Below are positions 9,615 to 17,576 of a stretch of 64,000 bases of DNA, one piece after another (the stretch's first letter is position 1; each line of letters begins with the position of its first letter). The notes under the pieces are model-generated. The model was not told the DNA's origin, ran no database searches, and saw only the letters and a list, made by a program, of their open reading frames with translations. The stretch comes from Bacillus alkalisoli (lineage in GTDB: Bacteria; Bacillota; Bacilli; Bacillales; Bacillaceae_I): NCBI RefSeq assembly GCF_002797415.1, contig NZ_KZ454944.1:953745-1017744 (forward strand), read 5' to 3'. A program made the translations under genes and the position numbers.

Positions 9615-9743
9615 ATGTTTAAAATTAATTTAGTTAAATTATTCGAAACCAACAAAAAGGATTGCTGTGATATTCAAATTATCGAAGTAGAAGAAAGTGA
9701 TTGTTGTGAAAATGAGCAGGATGAAAAGTGTTGTTCTAACTAA
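9615..9743 (+). CDS. Small cysteine-rich peptide (42 aa, three CC pairs)
   Basis: A 42-residue ORF starts at ATG with AAGGAG about 10 nt upstream. It contains three adjacent cysteine pairs (KDCCDI, SDCCEN, EKCCSN) in an acidic sequence, the second half being especially rich in Glu and Asp. It has no signal peptide or membrane segment. It lies between ArsR-type operators and the CSCS-motif permease, apparently in the same transcript. Paired cysteines suggest binding of a soft metal or metalloid such as As(III), so a metallochaperone or sensor peptide for the permease is plausible. I do not recognise a named family. Confidence 0.7.
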   Translation: MFKINLVKLFETNKKDCCDIQIIEVEESDCCENEQDEKCCSN

Positions 9744-9758
9744 TTTTATGTTTTATTA

Positions 9759-9774
9759 ATCAAGGAAAATTGAT
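9759..9774 (+). promoter_or_regulatory. Third ArsR-type operator dyad
   Basis: ATCAA-GGAAAA-TTGAT has the same 16-bp geometry as the two upstream dyads. It lies between the Cys-rich peptide and the permease, 25 bp before the permease start. Confidence 0.65.
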
Positions 9775-9798
9775 TTAACAAAAGCGAGGGACAGAGAG

Positions 9799-10659
9799 AT
9801 GGAATTTTTTAAATCATTTATATTTTTAGCTGTTGAATTAACGGTTTTATTTTTGGTTGTTTCATTTTTAGTAAATGCACTACAAGGTTTTGTACCTTTT
9901 GAAAAGTTAGAAAAACGTTTGGCTGGCAAAAATCAATATGTAGGTGGACTATTTGCATTATTATTTGCATTCGTTACGCCATTTTGTTCTTGCTCAACCA
10001 TTCCAATAATCGTAAACATGTTGAAGAAGAAATTTCATTTCGGTGTTGTGATGGTTTTCCTTTTTGCTTCTCCAATATTAGACCCAACAATAATAACCGT
10101 AATGTCAGTTGTATTAGGTTGGAAAGTGGCTCTCATCTACACGTTAGTAACGATGATCTTTTCCTATATAATTGGATTCACGATTCACGCACTAGGTTTA
10201 GAAAAAGAAGTGAAAAAAGTAGTAATGTCTGGCTACGAGACTTCTAATCAAAAATTCAGTTGGAAGATTGCACTACAAGAAACATTGCAATTAATGAAAA
10301 AAGTAGTTCCATATTTAGTAATTGGTGCATTCGTAGGAGCATTAATAAAAGGTGTTGTTCCTACAGAGTTTATTGCAAGTACTTTTGGGCAAGATAGTTG
10401 GTGGTTAGTCCCTATCGCAGCCATTATAGGTGTACCATTATATATTCGTTTAGCTAGCATGATACCAATTGCCAACATCTTACTCCTAAAAGGAATGGCT
10501 CTAGGACCAATAATGGCCATGTTAATAAGCTCAGCAGGAGCAAGCTTACCTGAAGTAGTCATGCTACACTCCATTTTTAAGAAAAAATTAGTATTCATCT
10601 TCATCGGATCCGTCATCACCATGGCAAGTATGTCTGGGTTTCTGTTTTACCTTATTTAA
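9799..10659 (+). CDS. ArsP/DUF318-family membrane permease
   Basis: A 286-aa integral membrane protein with about eight hydrophobic segments. The hallmark FVTPFCSCSTIPI (about residues 55-67) is the conserved cysteine motif of the permease family that includes ArsP, exporters of trivalent organoarsenicals. The second half contains the matching repeat-like segment with GVPLYIRLASMIPI. The ATG has GAGGG about 12 nt upstream. ArsR-type operators and the preceding Cys-rich peptide support a metal or metalloid efflux role; the exact substrate cannot be read from sequence. No ArsR gene and no other ars genes are adjacent. Confidence 0.85.
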   Translation: MEFFKSFIFLAVELTVLFLVVSFLVNALQGFVPFEKLEKRLAGKNQYVGGLFALLFAFVTPFCSCSTIPIIVNMLKKKFHFGVVMVFLFASPILDPTIITVMSVVLGWKVALIYTLVTMIFSYIIGFTIHALGLEKEVKKVVMSGYETSNQKFSWKIALQETLQLMKKVVPYLVIGAFVGALIKGVVPTEFIASTFGQDSWWLVPIAAIIGVPLYIRLASMIPIANILLLKGMALGPIMAMLISSAGASLPEVVMLHSIFKKKLVFIFIGSVITMASMSGFLFYLI

Positions 10660-10704
10660 AAATTCTTCTTTTGCATCTTTGTTGTTCTTAATTGATTTTG
10701 GAAT

Positions 10705-10743
10705 AAAACCTACGCCATTTCTTTCCGCTGCACTTTAGGTTTT
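10705..10743 (+). terminator. Possible terminator after the permease
   Basis: An 8-bp inverted repeat AAAACCTA / TAGGTTTT encloses a 23-nt loop. The large loop makes this weak. Confidence 0.3.
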
Positions 10744-10848
10744 AAATAATGTGAAAAACAACAATCTATGCAAAACAGCGAAAAAAATATAAATTTCCAT
10801 CTGTCCCTTGCATCTTTGAAGTAAAAAGATTAAAATACAAATTAATCA

Positions 10849-10991
10849 AGTCCGTTTATAATTTATTACTACTAATGAAAAACGAATAAATAGTTAATAT
10901 TAATAAGTAATAACTATTATAAACTGCAAATAGGTTTTGATGAAACTAAACTGATTTTCGTTTTTCATTAAACGAAACGTATTTATGAAAT
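10849..10991. repeat. 143-bp repeat, copy 1
   Basis: The first ~45 bp (AGTCCGTTT...ATTACTACTA...GAAAAACGAATAA) and last ~30 bp (TAAACGAA.CGTA.TTATGAAAT) match a second copy at 14774-14916. Both copies are exactly 143 bp and the middle is dissimilar. It lies just upstream of the leuS T-box. No coding potential was seen. Confidence 0.6.
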
Positions 10992-11011
10992 AACTCAAAT
11001 ATATATTGACT

Positions 11012-11280
11012 ACAGTGATAAGGATTAGTAGTGAACGAATCGAGCAGAGAGAGTTGACGGTTGGTGGAAGTCAACAAACGAGCGTTTATGAACTCGCCTT
11101 GGAGTAGCAAGTGTGAACCCTTTCTAATTAGAAAGGTTGTAATACTCGCCGTGTCGTCCGCGTTAAGGATTTGAGCGAACACTTTTTTATATAGTGTTAA
11201 TGTGGGTGGTACCGCGGGAAGTTAACTATTAAACACAACCTCTCGTCCCTTTTTGGGATGGGGGGTTTTTTATTTTTTCA
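11012..11280 (+). promoter_or_regulatory. T-box riboswitch, leucine-specific (leuS leader)
   Basis: This is a tRNA-sensing leader. The conserved T-box antiterminator sequence GGGTGGTACCGCGGGAA lies at 11204-11220, with the UGGN element (TGGT, 11207-11210) positioned to pair with the ACCA end of tRNA-Leu. A specifier-loop codon CTC (Leu) is at 11093-11095 in GAACTCGCC. The terminator is CCTCTCGTCCC / GGGATGGGGGG followed by T6 (11239-11270). It controls leuS 240 bp downstream. The promoter was not identified with confidence. Confidence 0.93.
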
Positions 11281-11320
11281 GCTGTGTTAAAGCTTAGTGT
11301 TGGTATTTTAATATAAACAC

Positions 11321-11479
11321 CTGTTGATTTCCGTGCAAGGCTGAGACTCCTGCGGGAGAAGCGGGTAGCGGGAGACTCCACAGGCGCTTGCGCCGAGGAG
11401 TAGGTTTTTTCACGACGGTGAAAATAACCTTCCTTTTTACCGCCCGCGGAAAGCGAAGCCCTTGCACGGAAATCAACAG
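11321..11479. repeat. Dispersed palindromic element, copy A (in leuS leader)
   Basis: The 159-bp element has perfect 20-bp inverted arms (CTGTTGATTTCC... and its complement). The core reads CTCCTGCGGGAG, then GGCGCTTGCGCC, then the hairpin module TTTTTTCACGACGGTGAAAA, then CCGCGGAAAGC. A further perfect 12-bp inverted repeat lies outside it: GCTGTGTTAAAG (11281-11292) and CTTTAACACAGC (11484-11495). It sits between the T-box terminator and the leuS ribosome-binding site, so it is transcribed with leuS. Confidence 0.92.
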
Positions 11480-11518
11480 CAATCTTTAACACAGCCATTT
11501 TTTAAGGAGGAATTTACT

Positions 11519-13936
11519 ATGTCATTTCCACATCAGGAAATAGAGAAAAAGTGGCAACATTATTGGGAAGAAAACAAAACATTTAAAACAACAGAAGAAG
11601 CAGGAAAAGAAAAGTTCTACGCGTTAGACATGTTCCCGTTCCCTTCAGGAGCAGGTTTACACGTAGGACACCCTGAAGGTTATACAGCGACAGATATTTT
11701 ATCACGTATGAAGCGTATGCAAGGTTTTGATGTGCTTCACCCAATGGGCTGGGATGCCTTCGGTTTACCTGCAGAACAATATGCGCTAGATACAGGGAAC
11801 GATCCAGCTGAATTTACGACAAAAAACATCAATACATTTAGAAGACAGATTAAAGAATTAGGCTTTTCTTATGACTGGGATAAAGAAGTAGCAACAACAG
11901 ATCCTGATTATTATAAATGGACTCAATGGATTTTCTTAAAGCTTTTTGAAAAAGGATTAGCTTATGTAGATGAAGTACCAGTTAACTGGTGTCCTGCACT
12001 AGGAACCGTATTATCAAATGAAGAAGTTATTGATGGAAAAAGTGAACGCGGTGGCCATCCTGTTGAACGTAGACCAATGAAACAATGGATGTTAAAAATA
12101 ACTGCCTACGCAGATCGTCTAATTGATGATTTAGATGACCTTGATTGGCCAGATAGCTTAAAAGAAATGCAACGTAACTGGATTGGTCGATCAGAAGGTG
12201 CGAACGTTCACTTCCATATTGACGGCAAAGAAGAAACGTTTACAGTGTTTACAACGCGCCCAGATACACTATTTGGTGCAACCTATGCTGTATTAGCTCC
12301 AGAACATCCACTAGTTGCTAACATTACTACTGCTGACCAAAAAGAGGCGGTGGATGCATATATTGCGAGTGTTCAGAGTAAGAGTGACTTAGAGCGTACA
12401 GAACTTTCAAAAGAAAAAACGGGAGTATTCACTGGTGCATACGCTGTTAACCCTGCAAATGGCGAAAAGCTTCCGATTTGGATTGCTGATTATGTTCTTA
12501 TTTCTTACGGAACAGGTGCTATTATGGCAGTCCCTGCACACGATGAAAGAGATTATGAATTTGCAACAAAATTTGAACTGCCGATTATCGAAGTTGTTGC
12601 AGGCGGCGATGTAACAAAGGAAGCATACACTGGTGATGGAGAGCACGTAAATTCAGACTTCTTAAATGGCGTTGGTAAAGAAGAAGCAATTACTAACATG
12701 ATTCAATGGTTAGAAGCAAACGGCAAAGGTGAAAAGAAAATCTCTTTCCGCTTACGCGACTGGTTATTTAGCCGTCAACGTTATTGGGGTGAACCAATCC
12801 CAGTTATCCATTGGGAAGATGGCACTGTGACTGCTATACCGGAAGATGAGTTACCACTTCTTTTACCTAAGACAAAAAACATCCGCCCATCTGGGACTGG
12901 TGAATCTCCATTAGCTGCAATGGAAGAGTGGGTAAATGTTGTAGATCCAGTTACAGGTAAAAAAGGGCGCCGTGAAACGAATACGATGCCTAACTGGGCA
13001 GGTAGCTGTTGGTACTATTTACGTTACATTGATCCAAACAACAGTGAAATGTTAGCAGATCCAGAAAAACTGAAAAAATGGCTACCTGTTGATATATATA
13101 TCGGTGGAGCCGAACATGCAGTACTTCACTTACTATACGCTCGTTTCTGGCATAAATTTTTATACGATATCGGTGTTGTACCAACAAAAGAGCCATTCCA
13201 AAAGCTTTTCAACCAAGGGATGATTCTTGGAGAAAACAACGAGAAAATGAGTAAGTCAAAAGGAAATGTTGTAAATCCTGACGATATCGTTGAAAGTCAC
13301 GGTGCAGACACACTTCGTCTTTATGAAATGTTCATGGGGCCGCTTGAAGCATCGATCGCATGGTCCACTAACGGACTAGATGGTTCTCGTCGTTTCTTAG
13401 ATAGAGTATGGCGCCTATTCGTAGATGAAAACGGTAAATTAAGTAGTAAAGTAGTAGAGCATACAGAAGAAGATGCGTTAGAGAAAACATACCATGCGAC
13501 AGTGAAGAAAGTAACGGAAGATTACGAAGGTCTTCGTTTCAATACAGCTATCTCGCAAATGATGGTGTTTATCAATGAAGCATATAAGGTAGATGTTATA
13601 CCTAAAGAGTATGTAGAAGGATTTGTTAAACTTCTATCCCCAATTTGTCCACACGTTACGGAAGAACTTTGGGAGAAGCTTGGGAATGAAGGAACAGTTA
13701 CTTATGAAGAGTGGCCAGCTTATGACGAATCCAAACTTGTTGAAGACGAAGTAGAAATTGTTGTACAGGTTAACGGAAAACTAAAAGCTAAACTTCACGT
13801 TCCAGCAGACGCGACTCGTGAAAAGATGGAAGAAATTGCACTAAACGATGATACAATTCGTGAGCAAATCGAAGGGAAAACAGTAAGGAAAATAATTGCT
13901 GTTCCTGGCAAGCTTGTAAATATTGTAGCTAATTAA
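11519..13936 (+). CDS. leuS: Leucyl-tRNA synthetase
   Basis: The 805-aa class I synthetase charges tRNA-Leu in the cytoplasm. It has the HIGH-type motif HVGH at residues 48-51 within [16 protein letters not shown], the central CP1 editing domain ([31 protein letters not shown]), the KMSKS motif near residue 576 and a C-terminal anticodon-binding domain. The ATG at 11519 has AAGGAGGA 7 nt upstream; an in-frame upstream ATG lies in the palindromic repeat and is not used. Expression is controlled by the leucine T-box. The length is normal for the bacterial family. Confidence 0.98.
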   Translation: MSFPHQEIEKKWQHYWEENKTFKTTEEAGKEKFYALDMFPFPSGAGLHVGHPEGYTATDILSRMKRMQGFDVLHPMGWDAFGLPAEQYALDTGNDPAEFTTKNINTFRRQIKELGFSYDWDKEVATTDPDYYKWTQWIFLKLFEKGLAYVDEVPVNWCPALGTVLSNEEVIDGKSERGGHPVERRPMKQWMLKITAYADRLIDDLDDLDWPDSLKEMQRNWIGRSEGANVHFHIDGKEETFTVFTTRPDTLFGATYAVLAPEHPLVANITTADQKEAVDAYIASVQSKSDLERTELSKEKTGVFTGAYAVNPANGEKLPIWIADYVLISYGTGAIMAVPAHDERDYEFATKFELPIIEVVAGGDVTKEAYTGDGEHVNSDFLNGVGKEEAITNMIQWLEANGKGEKKISFRLRDWLFSRQRYWGEPIPVIHWEDGTVTAIPEDELPLLLPKTKNIRPSGTGESPLAAMEEWVNVVDPVTGKKGRRETNTMPNWAGSCWYYLRYIDPNNSEMLADPEKLKKWLPVDIYIGGAEHAVLHLLYARFWHKFLYDIGVVPTKEPFQKLFNQGMILGENNEKMSKSKGNVVNPDDIVESHGADTLRLYEMFMGPLEASIAWSTNGLDGSRRFLDRVWRLFVDENGKLSSKVVEHTEEDALEKTYHATVKKVTEDYEGLRFNTAISQMMVFINEAYKVDVIPKEYVEGFVKLLSPICPHVTEELWEKLGNEGTVTYEEWPAYDESKLVEDEVEIVVQVNGKLKAKLHVPADATREKMEEIALNDDTIREQIEGKTVRKIIAVPGKLVNIVAN

Positions 13937-13941
13937 TGGGT

Positions 13942-13978
13942 AAACCGTCTGTCCTTTATAGGGGATAGACGGTTTTTT
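13942..13978 (+). terminator. Terminator of leuS
   Basis: Inverted repeat AAACCGTCTGTCC / GGGGATAGACGGTTT with T6 tail. Confidence 0.9.
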
Positions 13979-14067
13979 AGATGAAAATCACCGTGAAATT
14001 AGGATGTTAAGATGAGTTTAGTTATAATATATATTATTAAATTTAAAGCAAAAGTGAGGAAAAAGTG

Positions 14068-14373
14068 ATGTCAAATATTCCTGAAATTACAACAGAAGAT
14101 TTAAAAAAGAAGTTAGAAACGGGAGAAGATGTTCTTCTTGTAGACGTTCGTGAAGATGAAGAAGTAGAAATGGGAATGATTCCAAACGCAAAGCACATTA
14201 AAATGGGAGATATTCCAGCAAACCTTGATAAGTTAGACAAAGAAAAAGAATATGTTTTCATCTGTCGTTCTGGAAGACGAAGTGAAAATGTTTGTGCATA
14301 CTTACAAGATCAAGGTTATAAAGTACGTAACATGGTCGGCGGTATGCTAGAGTGGGAAGGCGAAGTCAAGTAA
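14068..14373 (+). CDS. Rhodanese-like domain protein
   Basis: A 101-aa single rhodanese domain. The N-terminal LLVDVREDEEVEMGMIPNAKHI is the CH2A-type motif, and the active-site loop is CRSGRR with catalytic Cys near residue 72, followed by the typical GYKVRNMVGGMLEW ending. Such proteins carry sulfane sulfur as a persulfide. The ATG at 14068 is preferred to the adjacent GTG at 14065 on Shine-Dalgarno spacing from GTGAGGA. It stands alone with its own terminator. A similar protein (YtwF) follows leuS in B. subtilis as I recall. Confidence 0.9.
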   Translation: MSNIPEITTEDLKKKLETGEDVLLVDVREDEEVEMGMIPNAKHIKMGDIPANLDKLDKEKEYVFICRSGRRSENVCAYLQDQGYKVRNMVGGMLEWEGEVK

Positions 14374-14416
14374 GTTATTAGTGGTTAGTTACTAGTGATT
14401 AGGAAAACCAACTGAT

Positions 14417-14447
14417 AAGGGGGCAGGTCAAAAAACTGCCCCCTTTT
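14417..14447 (+). terminator. Terminator of rhodanese gene
   Basis: Perfect 10-bp stem AAGGGGGCAG / CTGCCCCCTT and T4. Confidence 0.92.
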
Positions 14448-14526
14448 AATTATGCATTAGCCAATTAGGGTAGCTGAATTTAGGTTTGCTCAGGAGACAT
14501 TTTGCCTCCAAGCTAACCACTAACCA

Positions 14527-14754
14527 TTATATAACTCCATTTTTCATCCACTCACGCAAACGAAAACTGCCGAATGTAGCAACAGCAAAAATTGCTCCTG
14601 CAAACGTGACATACAAACTAATCTGTCCCGAATCCCTCAAACTTTGTAAATTCACGATAATATAAATAACTATCCCAATCCAAACAACATGCATAAAAAT
14701 ATTCGGAAGTAAAACCGAAGCTCTACTTTTCTTTACTTCTTTTAAGCTCACCAT
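14527..14754 (-). CDS. Small two-helix membrane protein, function unknown
   Basis: 75 aa with two hydrophobic segments (about residues 15-35 and 47-63) joined by a short polar loop and ending in a basic tail (RLREWMKNGVI). The start ATG has GAGGTGATG just upstream on the minus strand. It resembles small Bacillus inner-membrane proteins without an assigned role. The reading frame and ribosome-binding site support a real gene. Confidence 0.7.
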   Translation of the reverse strand: MVSLKEVKKSRASVLLPNIFMHVVWIGIVIYIIVNLQSLRDSGQISLYVTFAGAIFAVATFGSFRLREWMKNGVI

Positions 14755-14773
14755 ACATCACCTCAACTTACCT

Positions 14774-14916
14774 AGTCCGTTTCATAATGTATTACTACTA
14801 TACGAAAAACGAATAATCACAGCAAATTTTTATTGAAAACAACTTTAAAAACGAATAAATAACTCCGTATAATAGTATAACAATCGTTCCTCACTAAACG
14901 AACCGTAATTATGAAA
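14774..14916. repeat. 143-bp repeat, copy 2
   Basis: It matches the ends of copy 1 (10849-10991), and the length is identical. The outermost parts are partly inverted repeats (TTTCATAAT near the left end, ATTATGAAA at the right). It lies upstream of the 75-aa membrane protein gene, starting about 20 bp from its ATG, so it could also overlap that gene's promoter. Confidence 0.6.
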
Positions 14917-15031
14917 TTGATTAAACTATCTATAGTTATTATGAATCAATCAAATAAAAAGTAAAGTATTCGAATGAAAATCACCTAATAGATATTTTAT
15001 GTTAACGCAATATTTTTTGATTTACTATTTA

Positions 15032-15188
15032 GCTGTTGATTTCCGGGCAAGGCGGAGACTCCTGCGGGAGAAGCGGAGAGCGGGAGACCCCACAGGCGAA
15101 GCCGAGGAGTAGGTTTTTTCACGACAGTGAAAATAACCTACCTTTTTACCGCCCGCGGAAAGCGTAGTCTTGCACGGAAATCAACAGC
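15032..15188. repeat. Dispersed palindromic element, copy B
   Basis: The 157-bp element has CTGTTGATTTCC-type arms like copy A, but the left arm has CCGGGCAAGG where the right arm predicts CCGTGCAAG, so one arm has a mismatch. The core includes the TTTTTTCACGACAGTGAAAA module. Confidence 0.92.
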
Positions 15189-15304
15189 GGTGATTAAAGG
15201 AATTTATTTGAAAAATCTTTCGACAAGCGCATCTATTCGTCCAAATGCATGTATAAAATGAAAAAAATTCGTTATATATAGTAGTAAAGCGAGGTGCGTA
15301 AGTA

Positions 15305-15484
15305 ATGATTCAAATAAAAGTATTTGATGAAGAACATGAAAAAGACTTAGAAGAGAAAGTGAATTATTTTTTACGTGGCATTGCAGATAGAGATCTAGTA
15401 GACATAAAATATCAAATTAGTTGTATAGGGGAAGAAAACGATCAAATATATTGCTTTTCCGCAATGGTCATATATAGAGCGTGA
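15305..15484 (+). CDS. cse60: Sporulation protein Cse60 family (YteV-like)
   Basis: A 59-aa ORF beginning MIQIKVFDEEHEKDLEEKVN and ending DQIYCFSAMVIYRA, which I recognise as the Cse60 family of Bacillus. Cse60 is made in the mother cell under sigma-E; its biochemical role is unknown. GCGAGGTG precedes the ATG by 6 nt. The upstream GCATCTATT...CATGTATAA (15229-15256) could be a sigma-E promoter, but the match is loose. The gene end is folded into the following terminator. Confidence 0.85.
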   Translation: MIQIKVFDEEHEKDLEEKVNYFLRGIADRDLVDIKYQISCIGEENDQIYCFSAMVIYRA

Positions 15485-15525
15485 TAACATTTAGAAAATT
15501 AAATGTTTATCACGCTCTTATTTTG
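15477..15525 (+). terminator. Terminator overlapping the cse60 stop
   Basis: A 17-bp nearly perfect stem (GAGCGTGATAACATTTA / AAATGTTTATCACGCTC) includes the last codons and stop of cse60, then TTATTTT. Confidence 0.9.
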
Positions 15526-15607
15526 GTTATTTAACATATATAAGCTTGTAACATTCAATAGGTAAACTCGTCTAACATATAAATAAAAAATAAAGGAGAC
15601 TATTACT

Positions 15608-15715
15608 ATGAAAAAAATAGAAAATATTCAAGACAATCACTTTTTTGTTGAAATGAGCTACTACGGTGTTGGCCTAGGTATGGTTTTACTATTTGTATCA
15701 GTAGTAACTTCGTAG
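15608..15715 (+). CDS. Predicted 35-aa membrane peptide
   Basis: The ATG has AAAGGAG 8 nt upstream. The peptide has a charged N-terminus ([10 protein letters not shown]) and a single hydrophobic helix ([16 protein letters not shown]). Its last 18 bases overlap the 3' end of the convergent flavoprotein gene. Small size limits confidence, but the strong ribosome-binding site and membrane-helix pattern favour a real gene. Function unknown. Confidence 0.5.
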   Translation: MKKIENIQDNHFFVEMSYYGVGLGMVLLFVSVVTS

Positions 15716-16978
15716 GCTGGCCGCCTTTTTACCGGCGTTCAAGCCTGCAAGTCTACCTGTAACTAATGCAGACGTTATATTGTATCCACCTGTATAACCG
15801 TGGATATCCAATATCTCACCACAGAAATATAGCCCTTCGGTTAATTTAGAAGACATTTCTTTAGGATGAATTTCTTTGACAGAAACACCACCACCTGTAA
15901 CGAACGCTTTTTCTAATGGAAGAGTTCCATTTACAAAGAATTGAAACTGTTTACATGCCTTAGAGAACTCTCTCATTTTTTCTTGAGAAACAGTTGAACC
16001 AAGAGCCTGGGCATCAATCTCGCTTTGTTCTAATAAAAACAGTAAATATCTTTCTGGCACAAGCCCTTTTAAACTATTTTTCACGGCTTTTTTAGCATCT
16101 TCTTTTAAACGTTTGTTCACTTCTTGAAAAACGTTTTCTTCATTTTGGTATGGTAATACATCTAAACTTACTGTGACTTTATTAACATTGAATTTTTTCA
16201 TCGTTTTCACTACATATTGACTACACCTTAAAACAGCGGGACCTGATATCCCAAAATGTGTGAATATCATATCCATTTGATGTGTTTTGACTATTTTTCC
16301 TTTAGGGTTTAAAACGCTTAAGGCCACGTCTCGCAAAGAAAGCCCTTGTAGCTCTTTTGCTTTAATAAACGGCTCACTTGAAGTTAGAGGGACTTCGGTA
16401 GGAAATAGTTCTGTTATTGTATGACCAGCTTTTTCAGCCCAAGCATAACCGTCCCCGGTTGAACCAGTGTGTGGAACAGAAGCACCTCCAACTGCAATAA
16501 CGACAGCTGATGTTAAAATCCGTTCACCATCTTTTAATAAAACACTGTCCACCATACCGTCTTTGTAATCTACCGTTTTTACTGGAGTATTAGTACGAAT
16601 GTCTACTTTTAATTTTTTTAATAAAGAAATTAACGCATCGACTACACTTTGAGCCTTGTCTGTAACGGGAAACATTCTACCATGGTCTTCTTCTTTTAAC
16701 TCAATTCCAAGCCCTTCAAAGAATCGAATTATATCTTCGTTACTAAATTCAGAAAAAGCACTATATAAAAATCTGCCGTTACCTGGAATGTGCTTTATAA
16801 TCTCTTCTACTGGAAGTCTATTTGTTACATTGCATCTACCTCCACCAGAAATCGCAAGCTTTCTTCCGAGTTTATTTCCTTTATCAATTAATAACACTTT
16901 TACTTTTTGCTCTGCAGCTGCAATAGCAGCCATTAAGCCGGATGGACCTCCACCAATTATTACTACATCATATTTCAT
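15698..16978 (-). CDS. ytfP: NAD(P)/FAD-dependent oxidoreductase, YtfP/HI0933 family
   Basis: A 426-aa flavoprotein. The N-terminal dinucleotide-binding motif is [14 protein letters not shown], followed by the family signature [10 protein letters not shown] near residue 45 and a C-terminal FAD-contact segment [16 protein letters not shown]. The family (BaiN/RdsA-like) has no settled substrate. The second ATG ([11 protein letters not shown]) is chosen because GGTG lies at proper distance and the family normally begins there; five more residues are possible upstream. It is transcribed away from the next gene pair and converges on the 35-aa peptide. Confidence 0.9.
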   Translation of the reverse strand: MKYDVVIIGGGPSGLMAAIAAAEQKVKVLLIDKGNKLGRKLAISGGGRCNVTNRLPVEEIIKHIPGNGRFLYSAFSEFSNEDIIRFFEGLGIELKEEDHGRMFPVTDKAQSVVDALISLLKKLKVDIRTNTPVKTVDYKDGMVDSVLLKDGERILTSAVVIAVGGASVPHTGSTGDGYAWAEKAGHTITELFPTEVPLTSSEPFIKAKELQGLSLRDVALSVLNPKGKIVKTHQMDMIFTHFGISGPAVLRCSQYVVKTMKKFNVNKVTVSLDVLPYQNEENVFQEVNKRLKEDAKKAVKNSLKGLVPERYLLFLLEQSEIDAQALGSTVSQEKMREFSKACKQFQFFVNGTLPLEKAFVTGGGVSVKEIHPKEMSSKLTEGLYFCGEILDIHGYTGGYNITSALVTGRLAGLNAGKKAASLRSYY

Positions 16979-17118
16979 TTTTTCACCAACCATTTTCTTT
17001 TCTATTCGTATTATATCCTTTCTTGCAAAATAGGCAAAACTGTCTTGTCTACATTTCTAGACATTCCATTCTTTTTTCGTTAGTCTGTAGGAAATAAAGA
17101 AAAAAAGTGGTGTGAAAA

Positions 17119-17496
17119 ATGAATGAAAATACAAGTATTGATGCACACATTCCAGAGGATGGAGGATGGACAGAGGAAAATGGTAAATCTATTTTACTTC
17201 TTTCTATTCCATCATCCAAAAGCTATATAAACAAAACAGTTCATAAGTTTTCTTATAAATGGGTGTATGACCGGGAAGAAAAGGCATACGTACTAATAAT
17301 AGAAGCAAATAATACGAATCCTTTCGCTATCATTTTCCATGAAAAGCATGCTGGCCAACTTTTACTAGATGCAGATGCTTATGGGGAGTTTATTCTTTAT
17401 GTAACTAGTGAATTAATAGAAGAGATAGATGAAAACACTTCATACCTAATTTTACCTAAAATAAAATTAACGAGAAATGTGCTAGCTGGCTGGTGA
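17119..17496 (+). CDS. Hypothetical protein, 125 aa
   Basis: A soluble acidic protein without signal peptide or membrane helix. It has beta-rich alternation (SILLLSIPSSKSYINKTVH; KAYVLIIEANNTNPFAIIFHE) and ends in ILPKIKLTRNVLAGW. No motif or family was recognised. The ATG has a purine-rich GTGGTGTGAAAA upstream. It lies between the divergent ytfP and murJ, 80 bp before murJ, so it may be co-transcribed with it. Codon use matches its neighbours. Confidence 0.7.
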   Translation: MNENTSIDAHIPEDGGWTEENGKSILLLSIPSSKSYINKTVHKFSYKWVYDREEKAYVLIIEANNTNPFAIIFHEKHAGQLLLDADAYGEFILYVTSELIEEIDENTSYLILPKIKLTRNVLAGW

Positions 17497-17576
17497 AAAA
17501 TAAATCCTAACTAGTATATTTTATGTTAAAATACAAAAGTTGAGTTCATAAGTTTATTAGAGTAAGTAGGGATTAC

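Noticed and set aside
10770-10826. 18-aa ORF upstream of the 143-bp repeat
   Set aside because: No ribosome-binding site and no protein-like composition.
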